A stretch of 64,000 nt of DNA from Adineta vaga (Eukaryota > Rotifera). Positions within the stretch are counted from its first letter, which is position 1; every line of letters begins with the position of its first letter. The stretch covers positions 12,958,001-13,022,000 of the forward strand of contig CP075497.1 in the NCBI GenBank assembly GCA_021613535.1, given 5' to 3'. The translations under genes and the position numbers were made by a program. Below, piece by piece: positions 21,020 to 32,871 of this stretch. A model generated the notes under the pieces. It ran no database searches. It was not told the origin of the DNA and was given only the letters and a program-made list of their open reading frames with translations.

Positions 21020-21657
21020 TCATAATTTTCATTCCATGTATCGTTTTTGGTTCCATCTATACTAAAGATTATGTTGATGTGCAAAAAACACAAAGTGATT
21101 CATACGAATACAATATGTATGGTACTTAATTATACATATCTTGAACATATTTGTCATCGATGTAGTGATGTTGAATGTAAGAATTATGACTGTGTTGATG
21201 AATATTTTCATTTGTCGTATTCTATCTACAATGGTACTACAATCACAAGTATTTATAAAACAATTGATCGAAAAGGATTTCATCGACCAGTGCAGGTAAA
21301 ATAGATTCGATTTTTTTAAATGTATTTTCTATTTTTATTTATTTATTGAAGATTGGTTGTGATTATTCTTGTTATTATCTTTCAAATTATGTTACAAGTG
21401 TTATATTGGATCTAATAAGTACAAAAAAGTATTTGATTTTATTATGTATTTGTTTTGGAATTATTGTTGTTACTTGTGTATTACCATTAGCCTTTGTAAT
21501 TTGTGCTTATATTATTAGCTCCGGCAAGTTCGATAGACCTTGTTCGTATGTAACAAATAAGTGTGTTTCATTCAAGAATATATGTATAAGAAAACGAAAT
21601 AAAACATTTCCTCAATCTAAAATTCAAACAATATCAATTGTCGAATCAACTTTATGA
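21020..21657 (+). CDS. single-pass membrane protein with Cys-rich ectodomain (partial, possibly frameshifted)
   Basis: Two exons are clear, ending at 21295 and starting at 21352, with a 56-nt phase-0 intron. The ectodomain carries paired cysteines (His-Ile-Cys-His-Arg-Cys, Glu-Cys-Lys-Asn-Tyr-Asp-Cys, Cys-Asp-Tyr-Ser-Cys) and N-glycosylation motifs. A membrane helix (about 21427-21516) and a basic tail follow. The 5' end is unclear. A stretch just after a plausible splice acceptor (about 21017) reads like the end of a signal peptide (Ile-Ile-Phe-Ile-Pro-Cys-Ile-Val-Phe-Gly). It is in a different frame from the ectodomain, with the switch near 21110. Either an indel broke the gene or an exon is missed. 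Family unknown. Confidence 0.45.
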
Positions 21658-22378
21658 TTTAAAAGACATTATTAAAAGTTCTTTTTTCAAAGTAATAATA
21701 TATCGAATAAAGTTAATGTTATATATTATTAAAATATCAATATGAAAATTTGTTTGATATTCACAATTGAATTGTAATATTTGGTTTTTTTCTTCTAACG
21801 ATATACTTTCGTTTCTAATTAGTCGATTTTTGTCGATATTTAATGAATATATAAAATTCATAGATTTTTGTTTGTAATAATAATCAAGAGATCATAGATT
21901 GACATAAATCAATAATAGAATGGGTAAAATATTGAATCATTATGCCTTATTTTATGATAAACAGAAATAACCGTTTTTTCTCAATGTGATAATGTGTGAA
22001 GAAAATAAAAGCGTTAGCCGTTGTTGGATAATACTATCTATACTATAGGTACGAGGCTGTCGTTTACTGAAAAAAACGTTTCCGGAGAAGAATTTATCCA
22101 ACAGAATTTGTTTTTTCAGTGAATTGTTCTCTTTATCCACCCACATTCTCAAGATTAAACTTTTCTACTTACAAAGAATTTGTTGTGTTGGTATTCGATT
22201 TTTAATTCGTAAGATCAATTGAATAACAACAGGTATAATTAATCTTAATATTAATGTTAAACTAATTCATTTTTGTAAAACATAAATCAAATTTCGTCGA
22301 GATATTTTCAAATAAGTACATAATGATGGTAAACATTCGAAATATAAACACATTCAAGTGTTGAAAAAAGAAGTGTAG
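21658..22378. other. intergenic, no gene seen
   Basis: AT-rich; two short minus-strand frames (21652-21861, 21952-22152) have no family resemblance. Confidence 0.45.
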
Positions 22379-23170
22379 TCACTGGTAAACAGCTAGTTGA
22401 CATACCTGGTATAATCCATAGAAAATCGTATTGCATATTATATGAAGAAACATTTCAACACTATTTGAAAAACCGGATTCTATTTTCTCACAACCACGAG
22501 AATCACAATAGCATCTCAATCCATTCTTTTGTTTGAACATATACGTTTCGTGTGTCATTATAGATTTACCCACTTTTACGTAATAGTTACCTGTTTGTAT
22601 TCCAGATATTAAAATAGTATTGATCAATATTTTATCTATTATTTGAACTTTAGATTTAAAACTATTTGGTGCAGTAATTTTAAATTGTACAATAACTGAA
22701 TTAATATAAGATCGGAAATCATTTTCTGAAAATACTTCTGAACTCATTATAAGTTATTTTGATAAAACAATGAAATACTCTGATTAATATTTGTTTTTGA
22801 TAAACGACAAAAAGTATAGCAATGTGATTGAAATTGAGCACTACTCATACGTCGAAAATCTTTAATCCATCGATCAGAAATAAAATCACTTAAACAAACT
22901 TGATGAAAACTTACTTCAAAGTGAAATAAATTTACCATATGGAATAGAAATACGAGAATATGAACATTTTGCATTGATAGGAAGATATTTAAATTGTTCT
23001 TTTGTTGATTGTTCGAGTAATGATAAAATAAGACCAATAATAATAAGTAAAATATAAATTCATGTACCAATTATATTCCAATGATGTTGTTGATCAGTTT
23101 CTTGTTCATTGGAATTATCTGATGGTGAGAATAAATTTAATTTGAGAAGATATTCTTTCAAAGAAGACAT
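22379..23170 (-). pseudogene. decayed single copy of the 2-TM Cys-rich unit
   Basis: Reading down from an ATG at 23170, the order matches the repeat unit of the two large genes at 24632 and 36959. A short Lys-rich N-terminus and a membrane helix (Ile-Tyr-Ile-Leu-Leu-Ile-Ile-Ile-Gly-Leu) come first. A Phe-His-Gln-Val-Cys-x-Ser-Asp-Phe-Ile-Ser-Asp-Arg-Trp block and a Ser-Ala-Gln-Phe-Gln...Cys-Arg-Leu-Ser block follow. Then come a Glu-Val-Phe-Ser-Glu-Asn-Asp-Phe block and a weak Cys-Tyr-Cys...Cys cluster. Stops interrupt it near 23062 and 22985, and a frameshift lies at the junction of two open pieces near 22747. The second membrane segment is not found. It is on the opposite strand to, and 1.5 kb from, the intact plus-strand array. 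Confidence 0.65.
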
Positions 23171-23216
23171 TTATCAATGAATAATAAAAGAATTAGTTAT
23201 GAATATCTATTTTGAA

Positions 23217-23249
23217 GGTGTGGGTGAAGGTATCATATATTTACACACC
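23217..23249. repeat. telomere-like inverted repeat
   Basis: GGTGTGGGTG and ACACACC arms separated by about 16 nt. It lies upstream of the decayed unit on the minus strand. Confidence 0.55.
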
Positions 23250-23419
23250 GATAAAATCGAATAAATCACATTGAAGTTGAAATAATCGTAACGATTTTTA
23301 GTATTCATCATAGAAGTCTTCATTTTTTTGTAATTTCATCAATATTACTTAATTTCATAGTCGAAAGAAAAGAAGAAAAAAAAAGAATTGCACCACTTGA
23401 AATTTAGTACAGCATAAAT

Positions 23420-23545
23420 ATAAGCTTTTGATAAGATTGGAAAGAGACAAGCCGTGATCGATGGTTAACACAACTCTAAAGTTATGAGACAGAAGCATAT
23501 CTTTCGGTTCTTCGGAGCTACCACCATCGATCAATTCGACACTCT
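23420..23545 (+). ncRNA. dispersed structured element, copy 2
   Basis: About 125 bp homologous to 6003-6128, with an identical core around GTTATGAGACAGAAGCATAT. The outer stem pairs GATCGATGG (23456-23464) with CCATCGATC (23524-23532). The pair that is A-T in copy 1 is G-C here. The inner hairpins AACT/AGTT and TTTCG/CGGAG are kept, the latter with wobble pairs. A T-rich run follows (about 23543-23560). A structured transcript is likely, but its class is unknown. Confidence 0.45.
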
Positions 23546-23839
23546 TTTCTTTTTGTTTTTATTGTTATATAGAATCAACCTAAAATATCCATTTTGACGT
23601 TTAATTATTCATTTGTTTTCTCCTTCGTCTCATTCTAACGGATAAGAATGACTTTGTCGATGTTTTATTTCGTGAATCAACAACTTCATCGTTTACTAAT
23701 GCTAAATAATACAATCAATATTTTTATACCTAAATGATTGTTTGATTAACAAAATATCTTCCAACAGCTAAAATCGTTTGATCTTTTGAAATGAAGTTCG
23801 AAATAACCAACATCTTCTTCTTCATGCTCGGTAGAATCT

Positions 23840-23886
23840 GAGGGTGTGGGTGTCTCTGTTATATTCAGATCCTCACCAACACCCTC
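23840..23886. repeat. telomere-like inverted repeat, best-paired of the set
   Basis: GAGGGTGTGGGTG and CTCACCAACACCCTC form a near-perfect stem of about 13 bp, with one mismatch or bulge and a ~19-nt loop. Confidence 0.7.
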
Positions 23887-24631
23887 AAGATGGTTTCTGA
23901 TGATACTGTTCTGCGAAGAATTACTAGATGCTATGATTGCTCCTTCTTCGCTCATTGACACCGATGACCTTATCCAAAAAAAAAGAACTTAGAACAATTA
24001 TTTTTTAGTACCTATTTAAAGAAATTTAAAATGCTACTACGATATTTAGATTATGTTTTTCTTTTTGAAGATCACACATTCGGAATAATCACTCGATAAT
24101 ATAACATGAAAGAGTGTATTGAACTTTGAACATTAGCGTAGAATAATATTAAAATTAATTAAAAAATCTCCTCGTTAAGGTCATATAACCAACTAAGAAT
24201 AGCAGTATATTCAACATTCTATCTGTCGATATAATTAATATAATTTGTACAAATTCTGTTTGAGATTGTTCGAATAAAAGATGTTTCAATTCATAATCAA
24301 CAATATTTCCAATCCAGTTGAGACTTTTTAGATTTGTTTTATCAATCAAGAGAAATACAAAAATTTAGTATCACAAAGAAAAAATGACTTAAAATATGAT
24401 GTAGAGCAACATAATGTTTACGTCATACTCCAATTAAATGACATCCCGGAAACTTTTCATGGTCAATTAAACAACGCAACCCTACGTTTTTGTTTTATCT
24501 CTATTGAAATAGTGATGTTTCTTTTTTTTTGCATTTTATTTTTTGATGAAGTTCGCATTAAATAGAGATGATAATTTTTCTTAATAATTGTCATTCCAAA
24601 TCTTTTCTATGTTATAATATTTTAGACATTG

Positions 24632-27600
24632 ATGAATCCAAAAATGATATTTCATTGGATTTATGATCAAGGAAAGAATTACAATCTTTTCATGTTGGAA
24701 GAAAATGATTATCATGATGACGAAAATGAAGTACGTGATCCAGTAATTGATCTTAAACAACAAAAATATGCAACTTGGTTATACGTTCTTCTCCTTTTTA
24801 GTAAGTAATACAATAGTTTATCTTCTTTGTTCAATGCTCAAGTTTACCGTTGCTTTTTTAGTATCACTCTACATTTTATTCTATCTCACTTTGATGACAT
24901 CACATTCTCAAACTATTACAGTTTCTCCTATAACTTTAAATCGTTTCAAACAATTGTATTTTGATTATGCAGAAACTCTTTCTTGTCCATGTTCAACAAT
25001 CAGCGTACCACATAAGGAGTTTATATCAAATAATATCACATTTCATCCAATTTGTTCAAGTATTTTTGTTAGTAAAGAATGGATACAAGCATTATATCTA
25101 ATCAATGCAAGTGATTATGGACGTGGAGATTTTCGTGTAACAGCAAAATCTCAAGTAAGTGAATATTTTAATGTCAATAATTTTGATTTATTTTACTTTC
25201 GTATAGTTTCAACTTTTAGCTGATCTTTGTTCAATGTCTAAGGATACAGTTTCTCAAACTGAAGAAGATTTTGATAATGATGAATTCATTACTATTAATC
25301 TACTTCATCAAGAACAAGTTCAATCAGAAGTGAATGTCTCTATGAATACAATTAAAAGTAGTATATCAACACAAATGATTTCATTTCTTAATTATATCAG
25401 AGTCTATGTTCGCACAAATTTTATCGCTTCAGCTCTTAATACTAATCTAATGTTTTCAACTTACGTTCCTTACGTTCAATATCAGGTAGGTCATCATAAT
25501 CATCATCATCATCATAGTTTACACTGAATTTGAGATAAATTATAGATAACTCAATATATTATTTATCAATTACAAGCACAGTATACTCCAGATATGAGTA
25601 TTTATTCCACATCAGTAGATACGATGATGTGTGGTAGTCGAAATCCTATTACTCCTACAGGCTTCTTTCCCGAACGAAATACAACAAAAGTTTTTGAACT
25701 CGCTGGATGGGCCGATCCTGAACCAAATTCAACACTTGTCAAGGGATTTTTTACAGCATGTACATCTCTCGAAGCTCTTCTACCAAGTACACTCGACTGT
25801 TTATACAATATTAAATGTATTCATCTACTCATTAACTATTTCCCATCACTTAATCAAGTTTGTATAACTCATTATTTACTCATCATTTTCATATTCTTTT
25901 TTTCTCTCAATTCTTTAGCTCAATTTCAATTGGACTAATTCAACTTTGCCTTCAAAACAATCAAATATTACAGTTTACGATCATTTTCTTGATCTTTTCA
26001 TTGAAAATTGGTCAACAGAAGTGAATTATTCAAAATATTTCAATGAATGTGCTTCATTATCATGTTCATATATAATAACAGATCAAAGAGATTTTTCCTA
26101 TGCATTTACAATGTTCATTAGTTTATATGGTGGTCTCATTATTATACTTCGTTTGATTGCACCACTGTTAATCAAATTCTTATGGAAATTAAAACATTGT
26201 TTAATACATAGAAACGTTCACATTGGTATATGTATTAAAATTGAAAAAAGATGAGTTTATTTTAGATTTGATTTTCTATAGGTTTTCAAAATATACATCC
26301 AAAGAAATTTGTGAAATCATTGAAACGACTGAATTTATTTAAGAATATTGAAAAATTATCAGAAGAAGACATCAAACATCAACGAATGATCACTCGTGTC
26401 TATTTATTTTTATTAGCAGGTATGATTATATTGTTGTAGAATGTGAATGACGAATTATGTATATCGAAATTCATACTGCAACTTTGAAGATTTCTCAATA
26501 TTTTATTCGTTTATTATAGGTTCATTCTTAATTCTTCTTCTTTTCACTTCTCTGGAAACTGAAGTAGTTACAATAACTGAATCAAATCCATCATTAACTA
26601 CTTACAATTATTTACAAAAGTCATATTCAAACACACTTCGTTGTCCTTGTTCTATTACAACAATACCTCATGAAGAACTCCTAACATTATCACCAACTTT
26701 GCATCAAATATGTTCAAGTGATTTTATAACAGATCAATGGCTTATAATATTACAACAAGCGATTGATTATAATGCTGAAGATTGGCGAAATCGAGCGTAT
26801 TCACAATTTCAACTGTTATCAAATCTTTGTAAATTGGCTAAAAATACAATTGACAATGCTGTTCAACGTTTTCTTTTTCAATCTTTATTTGTTTCAAGTA
26901 TTCTATCACAATCTGAATTTAATACACAAATCAATACTACACTTGATCAATTTTTTCAATCTACAATTCGTTCTTTTGGTTCTCTTATTAATATAACAAG
27001 TCTTCTTACACAAGTTGATCAATTCTATATGGGAGCAAGAAAAACAGAATGGGATACTATACAAGATAATTTTTTAATACCAAATATTCCAACAAATAAT
27101 CAATCACTTCAAGTATATTTCTTTTCTCTCATATATAAATATAATGATGATCTAACTTTTTAGATAATTTTTAATTCATTTGGAACTCGTTATGTGAATT
27201 TATCATCAGTCAATTGTATTTGTGCTACCAATTCAGCTTGTCAAACTCCAGTTGCTATCTATGAAATGGATAATATTTGGAATACTCGCATATATGCATA
27301 CATCATTTACATTGTGCCAGGTGCCATTGGAAGTTGTTCAACATTTAGTTCTCTTATGTTTTCACAACTATTGTGTTTTTATTCAAATATTGATTGTTTT
27401 CCAATTCTAATGAACTATGTAAAAGCTAGTTATTATCAAAATGTTGAAAATCCAGTTTGGTTCGATCCACGTCCTCTTGTTTATAATGCAAAATTAAGTC
27501 GTTTTCCTCCAAATACATCAGTTTCAAGAATAGTCGAACAAATTATGATTGAACAATGGAATCCATCCTATTCATATGAACGTTTTTATGATTTATGTGC

Positions 27601-30600
27601 ACCAAACTATTGTACATATTCTGAAAAGATGCGTGCACGATCAATTATTGAAGTTATTATAACATTTATATCAATGATTGGTGGTTTAGCTTTTGCTCTA
27701 ATTTTAATCACACCACTATTCATTACATTTATTAGTAGTTTCTTACAAATATGTATTAAGAGACGACAACAACAATTAGGTACGTTATTACTTATCTTAT
27801 GTAGAATAAATTAATAACTTATCATTTCTTTTCCTTTTTGTTGCATTTACAGTTCATCAAGGCAACGTCAATCAGTGGAAGACAACTGCTCAAAATTTCA
27901 TCTCAATGGGTTATATCACTTTAATCAACGTAAATATATTTTCAACACGTGATTTTGGAAGTAATATCAATCGAAATACTGCTAAACATCTTGGTACATG
28001 GGCAACACGTCTTCATATTATTCTATTTATTACTGGTCTTATTGTTCTTACTTTTTACACCATATTTGTACCTCAAACTAACACAAAAACATTCAATAAA
28101 CCATCATACAATTTATATAATTCACTCAAACAAGAATATGGAGATCAATTGAAATGTTCATGTTCAGTAATTGCATCAAAATATAATCAATTCACTCAAA
28201 TTGAACCAATATTTCATCAAATTTGTACAAGTTCATTTATATCAGATCAATGGCGAACTGATGTTACAAGTCGTCTCGATGGTAATCTTTCAAGTTATGG
28301 TCAAAGAGATTATCGTCGTTTTCTTTCGGCTCATTTACAATATCTTCAAGGATTATGTCAAATTTCTATTCAATCTATTGACAATTCAATTGAACAATTT
28401 CTTACTTCATTATTTGTCACAACTGAATTGTTGTCAAATGATGATTTTCAAACACGTCTCAATTTCTTAATTCAACAGAAGAAATCAGCTGCATCAATTG
28501 CATTTACTCATCCTTTCTTTTTAATGCGAAGTATCAATCATGAAAATGCTTATATATCAACATATGGAACAAATTATGAATATATTTCTTCTTGGTTTTG
28601 GACTACAACTTATTTTCCTTATGTTCCTAACAAAGCAGTTATCTATGACAATAATTGTTCATGTGGAATGTATTCAAATTGTATTACTCAAGCTAATTTC
28701 ATTGAACAAAATGCTTCTATAATGGTTGAAGTAAAAGGTTTGAAAATGGGTTGTACACCAAGTGAATCTTTGCGTTTATCGACTCTCGAATGTTTTTATG
28801 ATCAATCATGTATTAATTTGATCAAATTATATTCGAATTCAATCAATTCATATAACTTCTCCATTCCGCTTTCAATAACAATGAGTCGATATTCAATGAA
28901 TACTATTGTAGCTGAACTTATGAATGAACTATTTGTTGAACAATGGGTATCATCAATTAATTATTCATCATATTATGAACAATGCTTACCATTGTCATGC
29001 ACTTATACTTACAATGAACAATTCAATATACTTTATTTAGTAACAGTGTTAATTGGTCTTCAAGGTGGTTTGACAATTGTTCTTCGATGGATTTGTCCAA
29101 AATTAGTTCGAATCATAGCAAAATTACATGAAACTCGAAAGAAACGAACGAATAATGTTCAACCTAATTCATTTGTTCAATCGAAAAATGCTCAAATCAG
29201 TAGCATTAGAATTAATAACTCTGATTATAATATGGCAACAGTACCGAATGTTACATCCGAGTACGATTTGATTTTCTTTTATGAGTAATATGTGATTATT
29301 GTTGTTTTAGACGAGTAACAGAATTATTAGGTCAACGACGTTTGAAAATTGTTTTCATATGTTTAGTATTGTTAATGATTGTAACAGGCCTTATTGTGTT
29401 TTCAATTTATACGATTCAACAAAGAAAGAATAATGCTATTTCAACAAGTATAAGATATTTTTCTTGTCAATATTTTCAAATACTAAATTCAATCTTTTGT
29501 TTTTAGCATTTACATCAACTATGACAGTCAATGTTACAACAACTACAATAATTATGAGTACAACAACAGCAATTACTACAACAACAGCACACGGTAAATA
29601 TATGAAATTCGTAGAGAATGTTTTCTTAAGATAGATAATAAATACAATTTTCATTTATTTAGTATCCATTTGTCAGTTGAAATTTCAATTAACAATCAAT
29701 TATAGAACTGGTTCTACTGCTGGTCTCAAGTCACCTGTCACTGCTGATTTCAATGGTGATCATTTAATAGACATTGCATTCTTTAATTATTATACAAGTA
29801 GTATTCATGTTCTGATTGGTGATGGAAAAGGAAATTATACTACAGAAGTGAAAACATTAATAGGAACATTTATTACTTGGTATTTTAGTATGGTTGTTGC
29901 TGATTTTAATAATGACAAATTACTTGATATTGCATTAACTAGTGAGAATAGAGCGTTTATCTACATGGTATTTGGAAATGGGAATGGAACATTCAGATCA
30001 TTAACAACATTCTATATGGGAAATACTACAAATCTTAGAGGAATTGTTGCTTATGACTTTAATGGTGATAATAATACAGATATTGCTGTTTCTTCTCCTG
30101 GTTTTAATATTATCATTGTATTATTGGGTGATGGAAATGGAGCGTTTCCTAACAAAACAACATATTATGCTGGACGAAATGCTAATCCATCATCAGTTGA
30201 TCTGGGAGATTTTAATAATGATGGTTTTATGGACATTTATTACAATAATATTGTGATCAGAGGTATCGGTGTTTTATTGGGTAGGGGTGATGGAACCTTT
30301 CAAGATCAAAAACTATCGTTCGCTGGTGGTTATTATCAACCATCTTATATTGCTACAGGTGATTTTAATGGAGATCAACGAGCAGATGTTGCAGTTTCTT
30401 ATAGTGGTGGGAACAGAATCGGAGTGCTTCTAGGCTATGGTAATGGAACTATGGGCCCAGTACAAAAATTTACCACTGGAAATAAAACATATTATACGAG
30501 AATTACTGCAAGTGATTTTAATAATGATGGAATTACAGATATTGTTGTCAATCCTACTTCAAGATCTGTTGTATATGTTTTAGTGAGCTATGGTAATGGA

Positions 30601-30765
30601 AAGTTTGATACACAGATGATATTTTCTACTGGATTAAGTGGAAGTTACAGTTGGGTGGTTCCTGCTGACTTTAATAACGATGGTTGCCAAGATATACTTG
30701 CTACAGATGATCAGAGTGGTGCCGTATTTGTTCTACTAAACACTTGTCAGTGTCAAACAAATTGA
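24632..30765 (+). CDS. three-unit 2-TM Cys-rich membrane protein with FG-GAP propeller
   Basis: Twelve exons join with every phase consistent into about 1,801 residues: 24632-24800, 24862-25154, 25207-25485, 25582-25857, 25919-26225, 26282-26419, 26520-27112, 27164-27779, 27853-29260, 29311-29447, 29507-29593, 29663-30765. Three tandem units (about residues 1-441, 442-890, 891-1359) each have TM1, then Cys-Pro-Cys or Cys-Ser-Cys, a Phe/Leu-His-x-Ile-Cys-x-Ser block, Cys-x-Cys...Cys, Glu-Cys-Phe-Tyr-type and Tyr-x-x-Cys...Cys-x-Tyr cysteines. Each ends in TM2 with Gly-Gly-Leu. A seventh helix (exon 10) and a Thr-rich stalk (exon 11) lead to an FG-GAP beta-propeller with repeated Asp-Phe-Asn-Asn-Asp-Gly-type calcium loops. 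The two-helix, Cys-rich plan recalls DEG/ENaC channels, but no diagnostic motif proves it. The first ATG is the least certain part. The exons could be split into separate genes, but the in-phase introns between units argue for one. Confidence 0.7.
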
Positions 30766-31675
30766 GTCACTGCAAGGAATACATAATATATATTGAAAAC
30801 AGGTTTCAACTAGACAAACAAATCATGTGATTATTCTAATAGATTTTAATCATTCTTGATGTTTTTACGTATGTTGTAGTAAATCTTCACGCTTTTTTGT
30901 GTAATGCTTCATTTGATATTGTATTAATATTTTTTATATCACTTTCTCTGCTTTATGAATCTTCAAATAAAATATTAAATTAAAGTCAATATCGTTTAGA
31001 GTTCATGAACAAAGATTTAATCTTTATTTCATTTAAGCATTTAACTTATGTGAGGTCGGAAATAAGGAAGATATGTCAAGTAAACAAATCCGACCAATTT
31101 GCAATACTTTTATTCCTCGGGTGGGTGATTGTGGGTGTGGGTGTTTGTGAATCTTCTTTACTCTGCACTCATTCATCCACCTTGGGAAAGGTGAATGTGA
31201 ATGTTTTTTTTTCCTCTTACCGTCACACTTACCCACAACCATATCAGACCCTTTAGACAATTTTTTCTGTTCGAGGAAAATCGATACCTGTGATAACTTG
31301 AGCCAAGTAAATTAATTTCACAAACATGATGTATCGGTTCTTAAATCGGCAAGCGTCGTCTCTGTGTCAATATCGATGCACGCCTAGTTGGATTTTCCGC
31401 GAAATTTCATAAATCATGAAATAACTGTGCTCAAGGATATTTTCGTGATGAGTGACGTGATAAACAAATATCTCGTTTTACTTTATAACAGTTATCTTTT
31501 CAAAGAATCCTGACTTTTTTGTTGCGAAGTAAATGGAGTTGTCATTGTGAGTTATCATTGTATACACAACTTTATATGCCTATGAATGTTGATATTATTT
31601 GATAAGAACACAAAATTTATCACAACAATATAAAAGAAAAGTATTAAATAAAAGACATATCAGTTCTTTGTTAAG
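30766..31675. other. intergenic with telomere-like repeats
   Basis: Holds a G-rich tract and a distant C-rich partner (31119-31240), then the upstream region of the 4TM gene. No gene seen. Confidence 0.5.
31119..31240. repeat. telomere-like G-rich tract with distal C-rich arm
   Basis: The tract at 31119-31143 contains GGGTGGGTG and GTGGGTGTGGGTG. A C-rich segment CACACTTACCCACAACC lies at 31224-31240. It is the longest TGTGGG-like run in the window, 350 nt past the end of the FG-GAP gene. Confidence 0.65.
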
Positions 31676-32604
31676 ATGCATCCACAACAGTATCCACAGC
31701 AGCCTTATGCATCCGAGCCTTACGATCATAGATCGTATCCACAGAAGCCGTACCCACAGCAACCTTACGCACAAGCGTCCTACCCTCAACATGGTACGCC
31801 TTATCAATTACAATTAGTAGCAACACGACCAAGAGCGGTGAACGACATTCTTCCTGGTTTTGTTCCTGGTCTATTGGGCGGTTTGCAATTGGTGCTCTGG
31901 CTGGCTATAGTGGGTCTCGAAGCAGGAGGTTTATACTACGATCCATTGCGCGGTACCGCCTATGCAGGTTTCTGGTGCTCTATTATATTCTTTGACACTT
32001 GGATATCAATGTTCTGCTACCGTGAGTATTTCTTAGTTAATTCGAAATACATATCTCATTTCTGTTTCATGTATTAGTATGTTGCGGTAAGTCAAATGGA
32101 TGTGCAATCTATCTCCTTGTTCAAAATATAATTAATATGATTTGTTCTGTTATACTGATGGCGTTTACTGCTTATTTCGTCCAGAATCCTTGTTCATGTT
32201 ACTTTAGTACTCTCTGTGTAACAATCGATTGGATCAGCGTGACCACCGATATTCTCGGTTTTGGTGGATGCGCATCGAAGCTACCATTACTCAAGGGTCT
32301 TCTTGCCTGTGCTATAATAATGTTTCTCTCTAGTATCGCTTACATCATTGCCTATATTGGTATCAGTATTTGGCTATGTGCGAAAAGGAAGTCAAGCGTT
32401 GCAAACACAGAAGTAAAGTTTCAAGGACATTCACAGGTGGTTCAAATAGGACAACCACAACCATATGTTCCAATTCATGGCCAACAATATGGAGATCAAA
32501 TGAAAGATTATCATGATAGATCGAATCCTGATAATCGTTTCTCATCACCGACACCTCATATTGGGCAATATCCAGTTGACCAGGCGAACGATGGACGCTT
32601 TTAA
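31676..32604 (+). CDS. four-helix membrane protein with Pro/Gln/Tyr-rich N-terminus
   Basis: Exon 1 is 31676-32021, exon 2 is 32078-32604, with a 56-nt phase-1 intron, giving 290 residues. The first 45 residues are Pro-Gln-Tyr repeats (Tyr-Pro-Gln-Gln-Pro-Tyr). Four hydrophobic helices follow, with a Cys-rich loop (Asn-Pro-Cys-Ser-Cys-Tyr-Phe) between helices 3 and 4, then a hydrophilic tail. This plan is like MS4A/CD20-like or MARVEL-type 4TM proteins, but I cannot decide between them. Codons are more GC-rich than in the neighbouring AT-rich genes. The gene sits between the two opposite-strand three-unit arrays and converges with the minus-strand one, with only 267 nt between their 3' ends. 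Confidence 0.7.
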
Positions 32605-32748
32605 CGTACAAATTTTTGAACTGAAACATATATTTGAATTACGAAAAGTGGTTTTTTTATAATTCGTATCATACTATATCGATGAATAAAAACATAAAAA
32701 GAAATGCTTTACCTTTAAAGTGTGTGTATGTATGTATGTTTAGAAACT

Positions 32749-32795
32749 GGGTGTGGGTGTGGTTTTGCATATATAGAAGAGAGATCCACATCCGC
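32749..32795. repeat. telomere-like inverted repeat in convergent intergenic region
   Basis: GGGTGTGGGTGTGG and ATCCACATCC arms separated by about 21 nt. It lies midway between the 3' ends of two convergent genes (32604 and 32872). Confidence 0.6.
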
Positions 32796-32871
32796 AATAA
32801 TTTTTCCGAGCAAAGTTATGATAAGCAAAATAAAGAGTGACAATATCAAAAACTTACGAAAGTATGAATGC

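Larger units (their letters stand above)
23171..24631. other. intergenic with two inverted repeats and the second dispersed element
   Basis: Contains hairpins at 23217-23249 and 23840-23886 and element copy 2 (23420-23545), listed separately. A minus-strand frame from the ATG at 23955 to 23746 (69 residues, Ser/Glu-rich) runs through the second hairpin. I regard it as doubtful. Confidence 0.45.

Noticed and set aside
23746-23955. 69-residue Ser/Glu-rich minus-strand protein
   Set aside because: It runs straight through a telomere-like inverted repeat, which explains its Thr-Pro-Thr-Pro part. No other support.
24632-30765. Separate genes for each open reading frame in this interval
   Set aside because: Every frame joins its neighbour through a short GT...AG intron in matching phase, so a single multi-exon gene explains them better.
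31119-31240. True chromosome end or telomere
   Set aside because: The G-rich tract is only about 25 nt and genes continue on both sides.
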